64,000 nucleotides of DNA from Epichloe hybrida (taxonomy: Eukaryota; Ascomycota; Sordariomycetes; Hypocreales; Clavicipitaceae): assembly GCA_019022495.1 (NCBI GenBank), contig JAFEKR010000019.1, forward strand, positions 744,001 to 808,000, in the 5' to 3' direction. The position numbers and the translations under genes are program-made. Below the pieces are notes generated by a model. That model saw only the letters and a program-made list of their open reading frames with translations, made no database searches and was not told the origin of the DNA. This document shows, piece after piece, positions 35,862 through 48,145 of the stretch. Numbering within the stretch: position 1 is the stretch's first letter; every line of letters starts with the position of its first letter.

Positions 35862-38290
35862 CTAATTAGTAGTTAACTTTATAACTATAGATAAGCTAGG
35901 TATTATAAGAAAAGACATTTTTACAGATACCACTGCCACTACCCCTTATTATACCGTAATAGTTATTATGGTAAAGAGGCATAACTACATAAGTGTGCTA
36001 AAGGAAGAGACTAAAATCCTAGTTGCGGGCTTGTTAGGCTTCTAAGGAATTAATATATTAACCCTTAGGCTTAGGGATATAACTTCATTATATCTATCTA
36101 GGATATTATTATTAATTGTTAATTCTATTGTCTATCACAAGAAAACTAACCAAATAACTAAATCTATCGCCGCGAGGTATTTATTTCGAACCTAACGTTA
36201 AACAACCTTAGCTAAGCTAGCTAACACATTTACAACTTCTCTATAAATATTCCCTTTATCTAATAGACCTTTAATCTATTTATATAAGTATCTATAGCTT
36301 ATTTTTTACCCCCTTTACTCTTAGTGCTATTCGCCCTATGCTTATTAGTAAGAGAGAGAGATTACCTCCTTCCCTCCTTTTTACAAAAAACAGGAAGTAG
36401 TAATTCCTATTATTCCCTTATTACTTTTCCTATTATTTTCTAGTTACTTATAGAACTTATATTGCTTTCTATATCTCTATTGATTTATTCTTATTACTAC
36501 TTTTACTACTTCTACTGCTTTTTCTTCCGTTTTTCCTGTTTTTATAACCTTCTGATTTTATTAGAGTAATAACGCTCCTGAAACACGAAAGAAAAACCTC
36601 ATAATAGTAACAGGCAAATATAGGAGCTTAATTAGTAGCAAAAACAACAAATTAGTAACGTTCCTTTTATAGTTAAAGATAGTAAAGGAATCTAGACCTT
36701 CTATAAGAGGAAGGGCTACTAGTAATAGTAAGGCTCTAATTATTACCCCTAAGAGACCTTAAAGGTATAAATTACCCCTACGCCTTTAATAGCTTACTTA
36801 CGAATTCTTATATAACTAGAAAGAATCTATTAAGCTAGATCTAGACACTACTACGTAGCTTAAGCTTAATAACTAAATTACAAGATTTATTAACCTTAGT
36901 AAGTATTAAGGTTAGAGAGATAATAACCTATAGGAATTATTCTAAGAAGACTTTAAAGGCTAGTCTAAAGAAACCTTTAAAAGGGCATCTAAGGATATTA
37001 TTAGAGAATTACATAATTCTTTACAAGATCATGGCGTCCTTGTTAGGCAAGGCCTAGGATATTTAATCCTAGCATTGCTTAAGGAAGTGCTTTATTAAAC
37101 CTTAATGCCCCTTTAGTCATAGGAAAGATTATAAGAAAGACCACAATCTTCCGAACCCCTAGAACCTTAATATTAATAGCCCTAACAACCTACCCTAGAA
37201 ATTAACCTTCCCTAACCCTAGAGATTACTTAAACCCTCATAAAAACCCCTATAATAATCCCTATTATATTAATAGCTCTATCCAGATAATCGTTATTAAG
37301 AACAACCAGTGAACCATTATTTATAACAAATTATGCCTTTATAGTAATTCCCCTCTAAAGATTAGATTACAAAGAAGATCTTAGAGCTTATAAAGATGTA
37401 TAAGGATAGCAACTACTATAGTAGAAAGCTATATAACTTCTTAACGCTAAAGATTACGCTCTTTAAAAATAAGTGTAATAGAATTAACCTTCCTTAAACA
37501 TATTATTAGAAGGCTTTCCCTATTATATTAATAAGTAATGCTAAGTAATATTACCTTAATTACCTCTTTAGGAATAACTATTCCTATAAAGAGATAATTA
37601 CTTGTATTTATTAACGCTTTAAGACAGAAAGTAACTAGTAATTCTATTACTATAAATAAAGTAGTATAACACTAAAGAGTATAATTAAGAAGAACCCTAA
37701 TAAAAGTAAGCTTAAGTGCCTTAAGATTATGTTATTAACCCTTAAGAAGATTCATAGAGAACTATACCCTGCTGAAATAGTAAATACTAAGCTTTATAAG
37801 CAAGCCTTAAATGCTATAGCTAGTGTGCCTAAATATTAGATAGTGGAATATATATACTCCCTAGGCTTTAAAAGTCTTGCTAGAGACCTCCGTAAGGTAA
37901 TTACTATTACGGAATTAAATAAGAAGCTCTCCTAATACCTTTAGTACTAATAAGGAGACCCTCTAGAGGCTATATTTACTAATCATTAGTACAGATAATA
38001 ATCCTATGGTAGAGGAAGTTATTACGGATAGAGCCCTAGGCTAAGCACTAAGCGCTGCTTTATATATAGTAAGAGCGGCTGCTAGTCTTCTAATTACTCT
38101 GCTAAAGAATATTAAAAGGAGAAAGACTGCTAGTAGGCTAGTAAAACATATTATATACCCCCTTTAGAGAAGAGATTCTAGGCATTCCTTGCCTCCTATA
38201 AAGGGTAGGATAATAATAAGCCTAATAAAGGCTTAGGTTAGAATTAGGAATTATATCTTTTGGCTTACATAGAAGCTAAAGATAATAATA
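35862..38290 (+). pseudogene. Copia3 leader and gag relic
   Basis: Leader to ~36.5 kb, then gag-like sequence colinear with Copia2 18.9-20.9 kb in reverse. Recognisable pieces: Arg/Lys/Ser-rich start near 36.53 kb, RDNNLxELF and KGMSK-like area near 36.93 kb, EKRFxAFL near 38.17 kb. All frames are broken by TAG/TAA. Confidence 0.6.
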
Positions 38291-41200
38291 ATAATGTGGA
38301 GGAGCTACCATTAACAGCATATCTAAGCATCATATAATTCTTCTGTTTAGGACCATAGACTAACTATAACGCCACTAACGTTAACATCCTAGCGACCTTA
38401 CATAATTAAGCTTTTTAACACGCATTCCTTAAATAAGAGCTCTACAAGCTATAAGAGTGCAATAAAGGCTTAATTTGCTATATCTCTAAAGAACACTATT
38501 CCAAAGAGGTCTTTAGAGGGATTATACCTAATACTAGCGCTATAGGAAAGTTAACTATAGGAGAGGCATAAGTAAAGGCTCTATTAAGATTAATGCCTTT
38601 ATTAAAGGTAACCCCTTATAAACCCTAAATTATTATATTTAGCGCTAGATTAGTAGTTGCGAAAGGAATCCTTTATATGCTTACGGAACTTAGAGAGCTT
38701 GAATTCTACGTCCTTAACACGGCTACCCCCTTCCTCTTCTTAATCACTAATATGGATGAAATGCAAGTTAAGATTGATAACCTTGCTAACGTGCTTATCT
38801 AAGGTAACAAAACTATACCTATTATGTGACGATAGGGATACCCTTAGTGGTTACTAGAAGCAAGAGAGATAGTTGCCTTTTACCTTTTAGAAGGAGATAT
38901 TCGTTAATTACATTATTAACTTAGTTACCCTTCCGTTTAATGACTTATAAAGATCCTTTACTAAGCTAGTCACAAAGTTAAACACTAGGTAATTAAGGAA
39001 TTAACTAAAGTCTACTACTATTGCTAGATGCATAGAAAGGCCCCTAGTTAATTCAAGTTTATAATCAAAGATAACCACGAATTCAACTACAAGATTATCG
39101 TTAATATCATGCAAATCGATAGCTAACTAGTGCTTTACATCGTTAATTTAGTAACCTTATTCTAAGTAGCCTAATTCCTTAATCTAAAGAAGTAAAAGGC
39201 TTAAGATATCTAGGATGTAATCCGCAAATATTAGATTAATACTTATCTTGGACCTCTAGATTGGATTATCCACAATACTAGTAATAACTTTACTTCCGCT
39301 AAATTCAGGTATTATGCTTAATTAATATTAATTAAAACTAGTAAGATGCTAATTAAAGCCTATAATAGCATTAGAAAGGTTAAGAGATACCACGGACCTC
39401 TACGCCAAGCTTATAATATTATCACAGACTTAATTAGAACGGAGCTCACGCTAGAGCAATGCCTCTAAATAGCTATTAAGGCGATTAATAACTCTGTAAG
39501 CCTAAATAGTATTATCCTAACTATGCTAGTCTTTAGAGGCTACCTATAGATAATAGATAAGTTGCCCCTAAGCGTCTTTATTATTTAATATGCTAAGGTA
39601 ATTTGCAAAGCAACTAATAAGGTCTAATGTTATCTAGCTTCGCGGCAGGTCTGCAATACCCTTAAAGCCTAGAATAGCCCTAACATAGCACCTATATATT
39701 AGCTACCCTTATAGGCTAATATACGTGTGTAAAGAGAGAAAGGTAGCTAGCATAGCCCTTATAAGCTGCTTACTACTAATAGAGAGACCTATACTATTAA
39801 CATGCCCTATAGCCTAGTAAAGTTTCGCTCTATAGTAGTAAAGCCTTATTATAAAGACCTATATACTATAGAGGGGCTAGAGTAGTAGGAGATAAAGCCT
39901 TATAATCCACTAGAGTAATAACTAAGTAATATAAAGGAAGAAGGAGCTATATAACTAACTACTACTAATAAAAGAGATTCTCTAATAGAAGATAGTAAAG
40001 AGCTATAAACACTAGCTAAGAGAAAGCAAGTGAGACTAAGAAAGGCCCTTATAGTGTAATTTATAAGTGCGGGAGAGTCTAATAAAGAGGCTTATAAAGC
40101 CTAAAAGGCCCTAAGGGGAAGCTATTAACTTAAAGACTTATTACTACGCCCTAAAGGAATAAAAGTAAGGAAAAGAAGACCTTATAGCCCTAAGAAGGAT
40201 ATTAGCCTAGTTTAGCTCTATATACTTATAAATAAAGATTAAGAGAAGGCCTTTATTTAAGAGGTTATAACTAGAGGGATGCTAAGCATAGCATTCCTTA
40301 TAGCAAAGGAAGAGGCTAATTAAAACCTTGCTCTTTAACTCTACTAAGAAGGAAGGATTATAACCCTAGGAAAACCCTTTAAGTAGTCTGATTAAGCTAA
40401 GATTAATGCTTTATAAGCTTGTGATGTGTTTAAATTTATTAAGTTTAACCTAGTAAAGCATAAAGGTCATAGAATCTTCGATTCTCATATAGTCAGAGAG
40501 ATTAAAGGCAAAGGAACGGACTTACTATACAAGAAATCTTACCTTATTGTACAAGGCTATAATGACAAAGGAAAGGAATTTATCCTAACGCAATCGCTAA
40601 TAATTTAATAAGTAAGCTAACGACTTATTGTAGCTATCGCTCTATCATTAAGAAAAAGAGGCATTTACCTTTAGATTTGCGATATTACATAAGCTTACAC
40701 TTAATCGCACATAGTGCTAATAAGGCTAATTATCGTGAGATTGCTAAAGTAAATTACATATCTCTTTCTAGAAGGGACTGTAATTAAATTAATCAGACCT
40801 CTTTATAGGATCACAGAGGCTAGAACCTACTAGTAGGCAACGTACTTCTATTACTATAGGGATAACCTTAATATAACAACCTTAACCTACAATCCCTGCT
40901 TATTAATTATAGCCCTGAATAATAAGAACCTCTTTAGTATTATTAAAATACAAACTAATAATATATTAGGCCTAAGCAATAATAACTTCTTCTAAAAAGA
41001 AGAGAAAGAGCTCTAGAAGGCTAATTTCATAGCTAAAGAAAAGCAATAATTAACTGCTAAGAATCCCCTTATCTTTAATAGGTATATCTTAACCTAGAAC
41101 ACTAATAACTTACTAATATTAACCTAGAAAGGCTAGAGTTAAAAGATTAAGGAAGTTAATCCTTAATCCCTAATAGTAAAGTAAGACTATGTAAAATAAT

Positions 41201-42102
41201 AAGCCTAAGGAAGTTATATTATAACTATATATTAACTAGAAGCTTCCTATAACTTATTAATTATAGCTTAACACTAAGAACCCTCTAGCAAAGATATTAC
41301 ATACCTTAATAAACGCCTTAAATAGTAGATTAAGAATTAATAACATAGACTATAATATATTCCTTTGGTTCTTAAGGAGGCGAAGCTCTTTATGTTTGTA
41401 AATGGATTGCTTGCTAACAACAAGGATTTAAGCTTATAGATTAGATACGTGATTATGATTAGCAACGAGATAATACAAGATAATAATACCTTTATTATAA
41501 AAGGTAACATTATTATATATAGCTTAACAAAGAGTAAGAGAGTTACTTGTAGCGCGCTTACCTCTGAGTTATATAGTATAGTTTAAGGCGCAGACATTGC
41601 TTACGTAATTTCCACGACTTTACATTAGATCACGAATTAATTAAAGATACCTTGAATTCCTATAATTCTTTATACTAATTCTTTTTTATTATATAAATAT
41701 CTTATAAAGCTAGGAACTATAAAGGAGAAAAGACTAATAATTAATATTATAGCCCTTCGTTAATTGTATAAAAGGCATAAGATCTACGAAGTTAGATAGA
41801 TTAATAGCAATAATAATCTAGCGAATGTAATAACAAAAGCATTACTAAATTCATTACTTTCCTCATTAATTAATTTAAACAAATTAATAATTTATATTAA
41901 AGGATAGGTAAAGAGACCTGTGATATTAAGGGATAGGAGCTTAGGCAAGGACTAATGAATTAATTTAATTAACTAATACCACAATGGCTAATCAGAGCAG
42001 CGGATTCCTATTAAGGGATTTACTTGTGTACACTTTCCTTTAATCTAATTTTTATTATATTTTTAAGCTCTTTAGCTACAAAGGAAAAAGAGAGATTACT
42101 AG
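38291..42102 (+). pseudogene. Copia3 pol (PR, INT, RT, RNase H)
   Basis: Plus-strand Copia pol relic. Integrase about 38.85-39.4 kb (KFIIKDNHEFNYKII, INTYLGPLD area near 39.24 kb). RT begins at 40426 with a 60-codon open piece (VREIKGKGTDLLYKK, LIVQGYNDKGKEF) and carries QTNNIL near 40950-40970, where the family has QTDDTL. RNase H ends near 41.84 kb (NNNLANVITKAL). Polypurine tract aaggaaaaagagag at 42081-42094, eight bases before the 3' LTR. Confidence 0.8.
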
Positions 42103-42359
42103 TGTTAATTCCTTTGGATTTTCATTGGTTTAATCGTAGCTAAAGACTAGACTAATTATAGGTCCGGCGCGATGCACGTGATATGATTAGCTGCATTAAT
42201 TTGCCACCCCCTTTTATGCCCCACATACGGATTTCGCTTACTTTTCTAGCATCTAGACTTTCCCTCTCTTCTCCCTCTTTCCTAGCTAACTAACTAACTA
42301 TCATTAACTTCAATTTATACGGGATATATTACCTGCGCAGGACCTTGGTGCAACCAACA
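42103..42359 (+). repeat. Copia3 3' LTR
   Basis: 257 bp. Inward start mutated (ttttcattggtttaatcgtagc); outward end intact (acctgcgcaggaccttggtgcaaccaaca). Confidence 0.93.
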
Positions 42360-42364
42360 ATAAG

Positions 42365-43855
42365 GTAAAGAAGTTAAAAGACTTATAAAAGGTTTACAAA
42401 GCTCTTTACCTAATAAAAGACTAGAAAATTAATAAAGAGCTATTAAAGAAAGTAAAAGAAGTAATAAATTATTAATCTAATAATATAAAGAAGGCTTATA
42501 ACACGTGGTTAAAGGATAATAATACTAAAGAGCCTAGTAATAGCATAAAGAAGCTAAAGGAAGATAACACTATGTTTATAGCTATAGAAGAGTTTATAAA
42601 AGCTTTCTTTGCCTAGGGTAAATTATAAGTTATACTTAATAGTAGTACCTTAATTTATATCTTTAATAATAAACACTAGTTTATAGACCTTAATTATAGC
42701 TAGTAGCCTAGAATTTAAGTAGGTTATAGTGTTATAAAGGCTTATAGTGTTAGCATAGCCTAGATTATCCTAATAGATAGCTAGACCCTTACCTTATTAA
42801 ACACCTAGTACTAGCTAATATTCTTTATAAACCTTATATCTCTTTAGCTACTTATATAAAAAGAAATAAGGTAAGATAACCTTATAAGAAAGGTAATAAA
42901 CCTAGTAAAAGGTAATTAGGAGATATTTTAAACTTAGGTTATTAGTATATAGCTATATATAGAGGGCTTAAGCTTATTAGAAGCTTTTGTTATGAAGGGA
43001 GATTTATAAGACCTAAAGACTACTATAACGTCGCCTATGGATTTATAATATATAAGATTAGTATATCTAGGAGAGAATATAATAGATTAAGTGCTTTAGA
43101 AGCTTGAAATATTATTAAAAGAAAGGAGCGTAGGAAAATATAAGGTTTACTAAACTACTAAAGCATAGAGGTAAATATTATAAGTCCCTTAAATAGGATC
43201 CCTACCTTCTAGACTACTTTAGGTAGTCTTCTTTAATCTCTTTACTTAATTAGTAAGGTATAATAAAGACTAATATATTGCTCTTTTTACTTATAAAGTA
43301 ATAGGGCTATGTTATATCTTTATAATCCTATTAAAGACTAATATTACACTTTACTTTAATTAGTTAGAAGCTATATACGTAAGAATATATAGTATTTATA
43401 TTATAGTTATAATAACTAATAGTAAGACTACCTTCTAGACTAAGAAACAGGAAGAAAAGGTTATAAATAAAGGTATTATTATTAGAAAGTCTAGCCTAGC
43501 TTACCTATATTAAAATAGGCATACTAAATGGTCCAGGGGGGTGATAATAAGGGTTATAATAACTCTTATAATATAATTAGGCTTCCTAGAAGACCTCTAG
43601 CCTATAGCTACTAAAGCAGCTATTTATATCTTAAATTACATACCTTAAAAGGTGCTTAACTAGTAATTACCTTAATAAGCGCTAAATAAGTAGTTAAGAG
43701 AGAATAAACTTTAATAAAGTTACTTACTAAAGAAGCTAAAAGTTTCTTTAACTTACCTTTAAGCCTTTAGTTATAAAGTATTTATAATAATATATGTTAA
43801 AAATAAGACCTATTTTTAGCCCTTTTCTAGTTAAAGAACCTTTTTATTACTAGCT
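42365..43855 (+). mobile_element. Copia5 segment 5 (gag end, protease, integrase)
   Basis: Frame continues across Copia3 (KKYK then VKKLKDL). Protease: near 42.65 kb a retropepsin-like stretch leads to IYIFNNKH-stop-FIDL, like Copia PR SHIxN. Further on are the GAG-pre-integrase region (~43.05 kb, RLVYLGENIID) and the integrase core 43.2-43.7 kb ending in WSRGVIIRVIITLII, GFLEDL and AAIYILNYIP, the typical Copia LPxxFWAEA...AVYLLNRxP area. Stops are nearly all TAG/TAA at expected Gln/Trp sites. The segment ends with actagct (43849-43855), the likely target duplication of element X. Confidence 0.75.
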
Positions 43856-44526
43856 TGCTTTGCAAGTCTGACAGCTGCACTGCAGCTGTCAACAGTCGCG
43901 AGGGCAGCTATCAATGGCTGCGACCGACCGTGTGAATGACTAATTAGTTAATTGCGTTGTAGCTGCAAGTGTGGCCACAACCACGCCACTAGTAATTAGG
44001 TAAGCTAGGGTGACGTAAGCTAGGGTAATGTAAGCAGGTTACCCTACACATAACTTACCCTATAGCTATCTTTAATAATGATTTTCTCTTTATCTAGAGG
44101 TTATACAAAAGTTTTACATATAGTAAATTAAAGCTTAAAGATAAGGCTTTCTTTTTATATAAGGTTATTTTTAGGACTAAAAGTTAGTGTATACGGGTTG
44201 CTAGCTAGTATAGTAGTAAGTCGATTTTTTGGTTTTTGCATACAAATGAATTTTGCGGAAAATCAAAAGTGGCCTGTAAGACCCCGTTAGCGGCCTAGAT
44301 TCACTAATATAGTTAGTAGGTCTATAAGAGGAAGAAGATCTTTTTAACTAGCTAGATAGCTAGTCCTCTTAACTAACAACAGCCGCATTGCCTATACAAC
44401 GTATCTAAAATTAATTTTATTGCTTTATAAGATATTATAAAAGTAATCTAAATTAAATTCTATTAGTTAATAACTGCTATAACCTTCCGTTGCGTTGCGT
44501 TAATTAATTTAACGTTGCAGCCCTAT
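43856..44526. mobile_element. element X, left part (unclassified, palindromic end)
   Basis: Insertion in Copia5 integrase. Collapsing the repeated actagct (43849-43855 and 59155-59161) rejoins the Copia5 frame exactly (RTFLLLA then PYISI...), which fixes the ends at 43856 and 59154 and gives ~720 bp without Copia4. Ends share tgct, gcaa and acagctg in inverted order, a weak terminal inverted repeat. At 43870-43890 lies a 21-base palindrome gacagctgcactgcagctgtc. A partly repeated gtaagctaggg motif occurs near 44000-44030. It is distinctly less RIP-mutated than its host. No coding frame. It could be a MITE of a superfamily with 7-8-bp duplications; class unknown. Confidence 0.6.
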
Positions 44527-44787
44527 TGTTGGATGCACCAAGGTCCTGCGCAGGTAATAAATCCCGTATAGATTGAAGTCGATAATAGTTAGTTGATTAG
44601 CTAGCTAGGAAAGAGGGAGAAGAGAGGGAAAGTCTAGATGCTAGAAAAGTGAGCGGAATCCGTATGTGGGGCACAAAAGGGGGTGGCGAATTAATATAGC
44701 TAATTATATCGCGTGCATCGCGCCAGACCCACAATTGGTCTGGTCTTTAGCCATAATTGAACTAATGAAGATCTGAAGGAATTAACA
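44527..44787 (-). repeat. Copia4 3' LTR
   Basis: 261 bp from tgttggatgcaccaagg to gaattaaca. Holds a perfect 7-bp stem ccagacc/ggtctgg (44723-44743), where Copia1's 5' LTR has ccggacc/ggtccgg: both arms changed together. Confidence 0.93.
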
Positions 44788-45989
44788 CTAGTAATCTCTC
44801 TTTTTTCCTTTATGGCTAAAGAGCTTAAAAACATAATAAAAATTAGATTAAAGGAAAGTATATACTAGTGAATCCCTTAATAGGAATCCGCTGCTCTAAT
44901 TAGCTATTGTAGTATTAGTTAATTAAATTAATCCGTTAGTCCTTACCTAAGCTCCTATCCCTTAATATTATAGGTCTCTTTACCTATCCTTTAACATGAA
45001 TTATTAATTTATTTAAATTAATTAAAGAGGAAAGTAACGAATTTAGTAATGCTTTTGTTATTGCATCCGCTGGATTGTTATTGCTATTAATCCACCTGAC
45101 TTCGTAAATCTCGTGCCTCTTATATAATTAATAAAGAGCTATGATATTAATTATTAGTCTCTTCTCCTTTGTGGTTCCTAGCTTTATAAGGTATTTATAT
45201 AATAAAAAAGAGTTAGTATAAAGGATCGTAGGGATCCGAGGTATCTTTAATTAATCTGTAATCTAATGGAGAGTTGTGGAAATCGCGTAGGCAATATTTA
45301 TGCCTTGAACTATGCTATATAACTTAGAGGTAAGCGTGCTATGAGTAACTCTCTTGCTCTTTGTTAAGCTGTACGTAATGATATTACCTTTCATAATAAA
45401 GGTATTATCATCTTGCATTATCTTGTTGCTAATCACGATCACGTATCTAATCTATAAGCTTAAATCCTTGTTATTAGCAAGTAATCTATTTACGAATATA
45501 AAGAGCTTTGCCTCTTTAAGAACTAAAGGGATGTATTGTAGTCCGTGTTATTAATTCTTAATCTACTACTTAAGGCATTTATTAAGGCGTGTAATATCTT
45601 TAGTAAAGGGTTCTTAGTATTAAGCTATAATTAATAAGTTATAGGAAGCTTCTAGTTAATATATAGTTACGATATAGCTTCCTTGGGCTTATTGTTCTAT
45701 ATAATCTTGCTTTACTGTTAAGGATTGAGGATTAACTTCCTTAATCTTCTAACTCTAACCTTTCTAGGTTAACATTAGTAAGTTGTTGGTGTTCTAGGTT
45801 AAGATATAGCTATTAAAGATAAGGGGGTTCTTAGTGGTTAATTATTGCTTTTCTTTAGCTATAAAGTTAGCCTTCTGGAGCTCTTTCTCTTCTTTTCGGA
45901 AGAAGTTATTGTCGCTTAGGCCTAATGTATCGTCGGTTTGTATTCTAACGATGCCAAAGAGATTCTTATCATTCGGGGCTGTGATTAAC
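44788..45989 (-). pseudogene. Copia4 pol 3' part (RT C-terminal half, RNase H)
   Basis: Minus strand. RT active site at 45923-45937 still encodes TDDTL, the only intact catalytic Asp pair among the seven RTs of the window whose active site I could read. RNase H ends near 45.03-45.1 kb with NSNNNPADAITKA-like sequence, then the polypurine tract beside the LTR. Other codons are RIP stops, so the copy is still dead. Gypsy3 entered at ttaac (45985-45989), inside the RT codons for the PCLLI/TA stretch. Confidence 0.8.
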
Positions 45990-46256
45990 TGTCACGACTG
46001 TGGTGGGAGAGATATAAACGAAGTGAAGGCTAAGACTCTTAATCATAGCTAGAGAGCTACTACTTAGGGGTAAGTGTATAAAGGTCTTAAACTCTAACCT
46101 CCTATAACTCTTATAGGCAGTCCTTATCTAAATACCCTACTATATACACATAGCTACCTAGTAGCTACTTAGTTATCTATGTAATCCAGGGCTTATCTAA
46201 GGGCTCTATTATGTAACTATCCTATCCGTGACTCCCTAGCCTCTATGCCCCTAATA
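45990..46256 (-). repeat. Gypsy3 3' LTR
   Basis: 267 bp, tgtcacgactgtggtggg (outer edge, intact) to cccctaata (inner, TG changed to TA). Just inside lies tgctacccccctaata, i.e. polypurine tract TTAGGGGGGTAGCA on the element strand. Confidence 0.93.
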
Positions 46257-48145
46257 TGCTACCCCCCTAATATACAATTATTCTTAATCGTAAAGAGCTG
46301 CTTAGCTAGTGTGTGTTTGCTACGCACAACCCGTAGCAATATCTATGTTACTAGCTATACTATTAGTGCATAGTGTTACGTTTGCTTTAAATAGTAAGAT
46401 AAATATTATAGGGGTCTAGGCAGCCCTTCTTATAATTACTAGATTATAGGTAGTTACATACTTACTACTTTATTACCTCTAATATGCATGCCTTTATCTA
46501 ATAAGTTATTAACACTAAGTAGGTAAACTACTAGTGTTAAGTTTTATAATTAGGTTAAATAGATAGGGTAATATATACTATTTAAAATAAATAACTTCTT
46601 ATCTAATATTAGGGATATTATGTTAATCTTGCTAGGAGTTCGTAGCTAGCATGTGTATTTACTAGTGGCAGCTATAACTATAAATATTATAATTCCTAGA
46701 TTAGCTATATATAGCGCGTAAATTACTTAGGGGTCCGGGGCTAATATAAAAGAGGCTTACTTTCCCCTACTTCTATATACTTTTTTTTCCTTTTATATTC
46801 TCCTTTAGTATTATAAGTTACCCCTACCTATAAACTAGTAGCTTTATAGCTTCTCTTATAGTAGTTACTAATATCCTATAGTATTACTTTATTATCTATA
46901 TTTATCCTTATTTAAAATATCTAAATTCTCTTAAATACTAAAATATTAGTTTCTTACCTTTTACTTATAAGTTTTCTTATAGTATATTACTACTAACTTA
47001 CTAGTAGTTAATAATATCTTTAATATAAGTAATTACTCTACTACCACTACCTCCCCCTAGTGTAAAGAATCCTATAATATCCCTTATAAAGTCTTCTAGT
47101 AAGAAATATTTAGCTTCTAAAATTTCTATATAAGTATAATATCTATATCCCCCTAGCGCCTACCCTACTAACTTATAGCTAGTAGTGCTAGTAGAATAAA
47201 AATTCCTTATATACACTATATATAGTAAGTAGTAATATAAGTAATTACTCCTAAAGATAGTAATAGCGCGGAGCTATAATATCTTATAGAGGGTAAATCT
47301 ATCCTAACGGAGTGTACTAATTCCCTAAGTATAACTTTACTACTATCTTACTATAGGTTATTACTAACTTACATAAGTAACTTAATAAAATGCGTATATT
47401 ATTCGCGAAACAACAAAGACTATTCTAGGGTATGTCCTCCCTTTTCTTACTACTAATACGTATACTAATACATTACTAGTGTCCTACTTAGTTTACCTAG
47501 TTATACTATATGCTCTTTAAGCGTAATAATACTTATAGTAATCCTAATAATAATCTATACTTTCTTAATAATATATATATCCCCTATTTCTATAACTTAG
47601 TTACTACTAACATACTACTAGTATCTAATACACATAAAGCGTAAACTTTATAATATGCTCTTAATCACTAAAAATGCTAATAAGCGTGGTTAGGTAAGGT
47701 AAGCGTAGCTTATAGTAAAAGTTACATGTAAGGCTAACGCTAATAAATAAGTTACTATATTACTACTTAGTAATACTATTAATCTAGAAGTCTAGATAAA
47801 TATTTCTAATAGCTTATATTTTATTACATAGAACCTTCTATCTATATATACTCCTTATGCTCTAGCTTATAGCTTTACTAACTTACTAGTAGCTTACTAC
47901 TAATATATCTACACTTCCTACTTATATTAGGCCACTAGACCTTCCTAGCGAGCTTTATATATATATGTATAGAGAGGGGGATTCTTCTAATAATAAGGAT
48001 AAATCCTCTGCCCCTATTAGCATAGGTAAGACTACTAAGAGTCAGGCGCCTAACGTGTTAATAGAGTGATTAGTGTAAAGTAGCTACGAGTTAGGTTATC
48101 TAAGAAATTATCTGGATTTTTTTTTCTTTATATGTCACTACTACT
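46257..48145 (-). other. Gypsy3 long 3' region, unexplained
   Basis: Counterpart of Gypsy2 32346-34215, including the polypurine tract at its LTR end, which Gypsy2 has lost. No domain recognised. Confidence 0.5.

Larger units (their letters stand above)
35605..42359 (+). mobile_element. Copia3, same family as Copia1/2/4, opposite orientation
   Basis: 6755 bp, LTRs 35605-35861 and 42103-42359 (257 bp), target duplication ataag (35600-35604 and 42360-42364). Uninterrupted. Orientation is plus, inverted relative to Copia1, 2 and 4. Confidence 0.95.
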
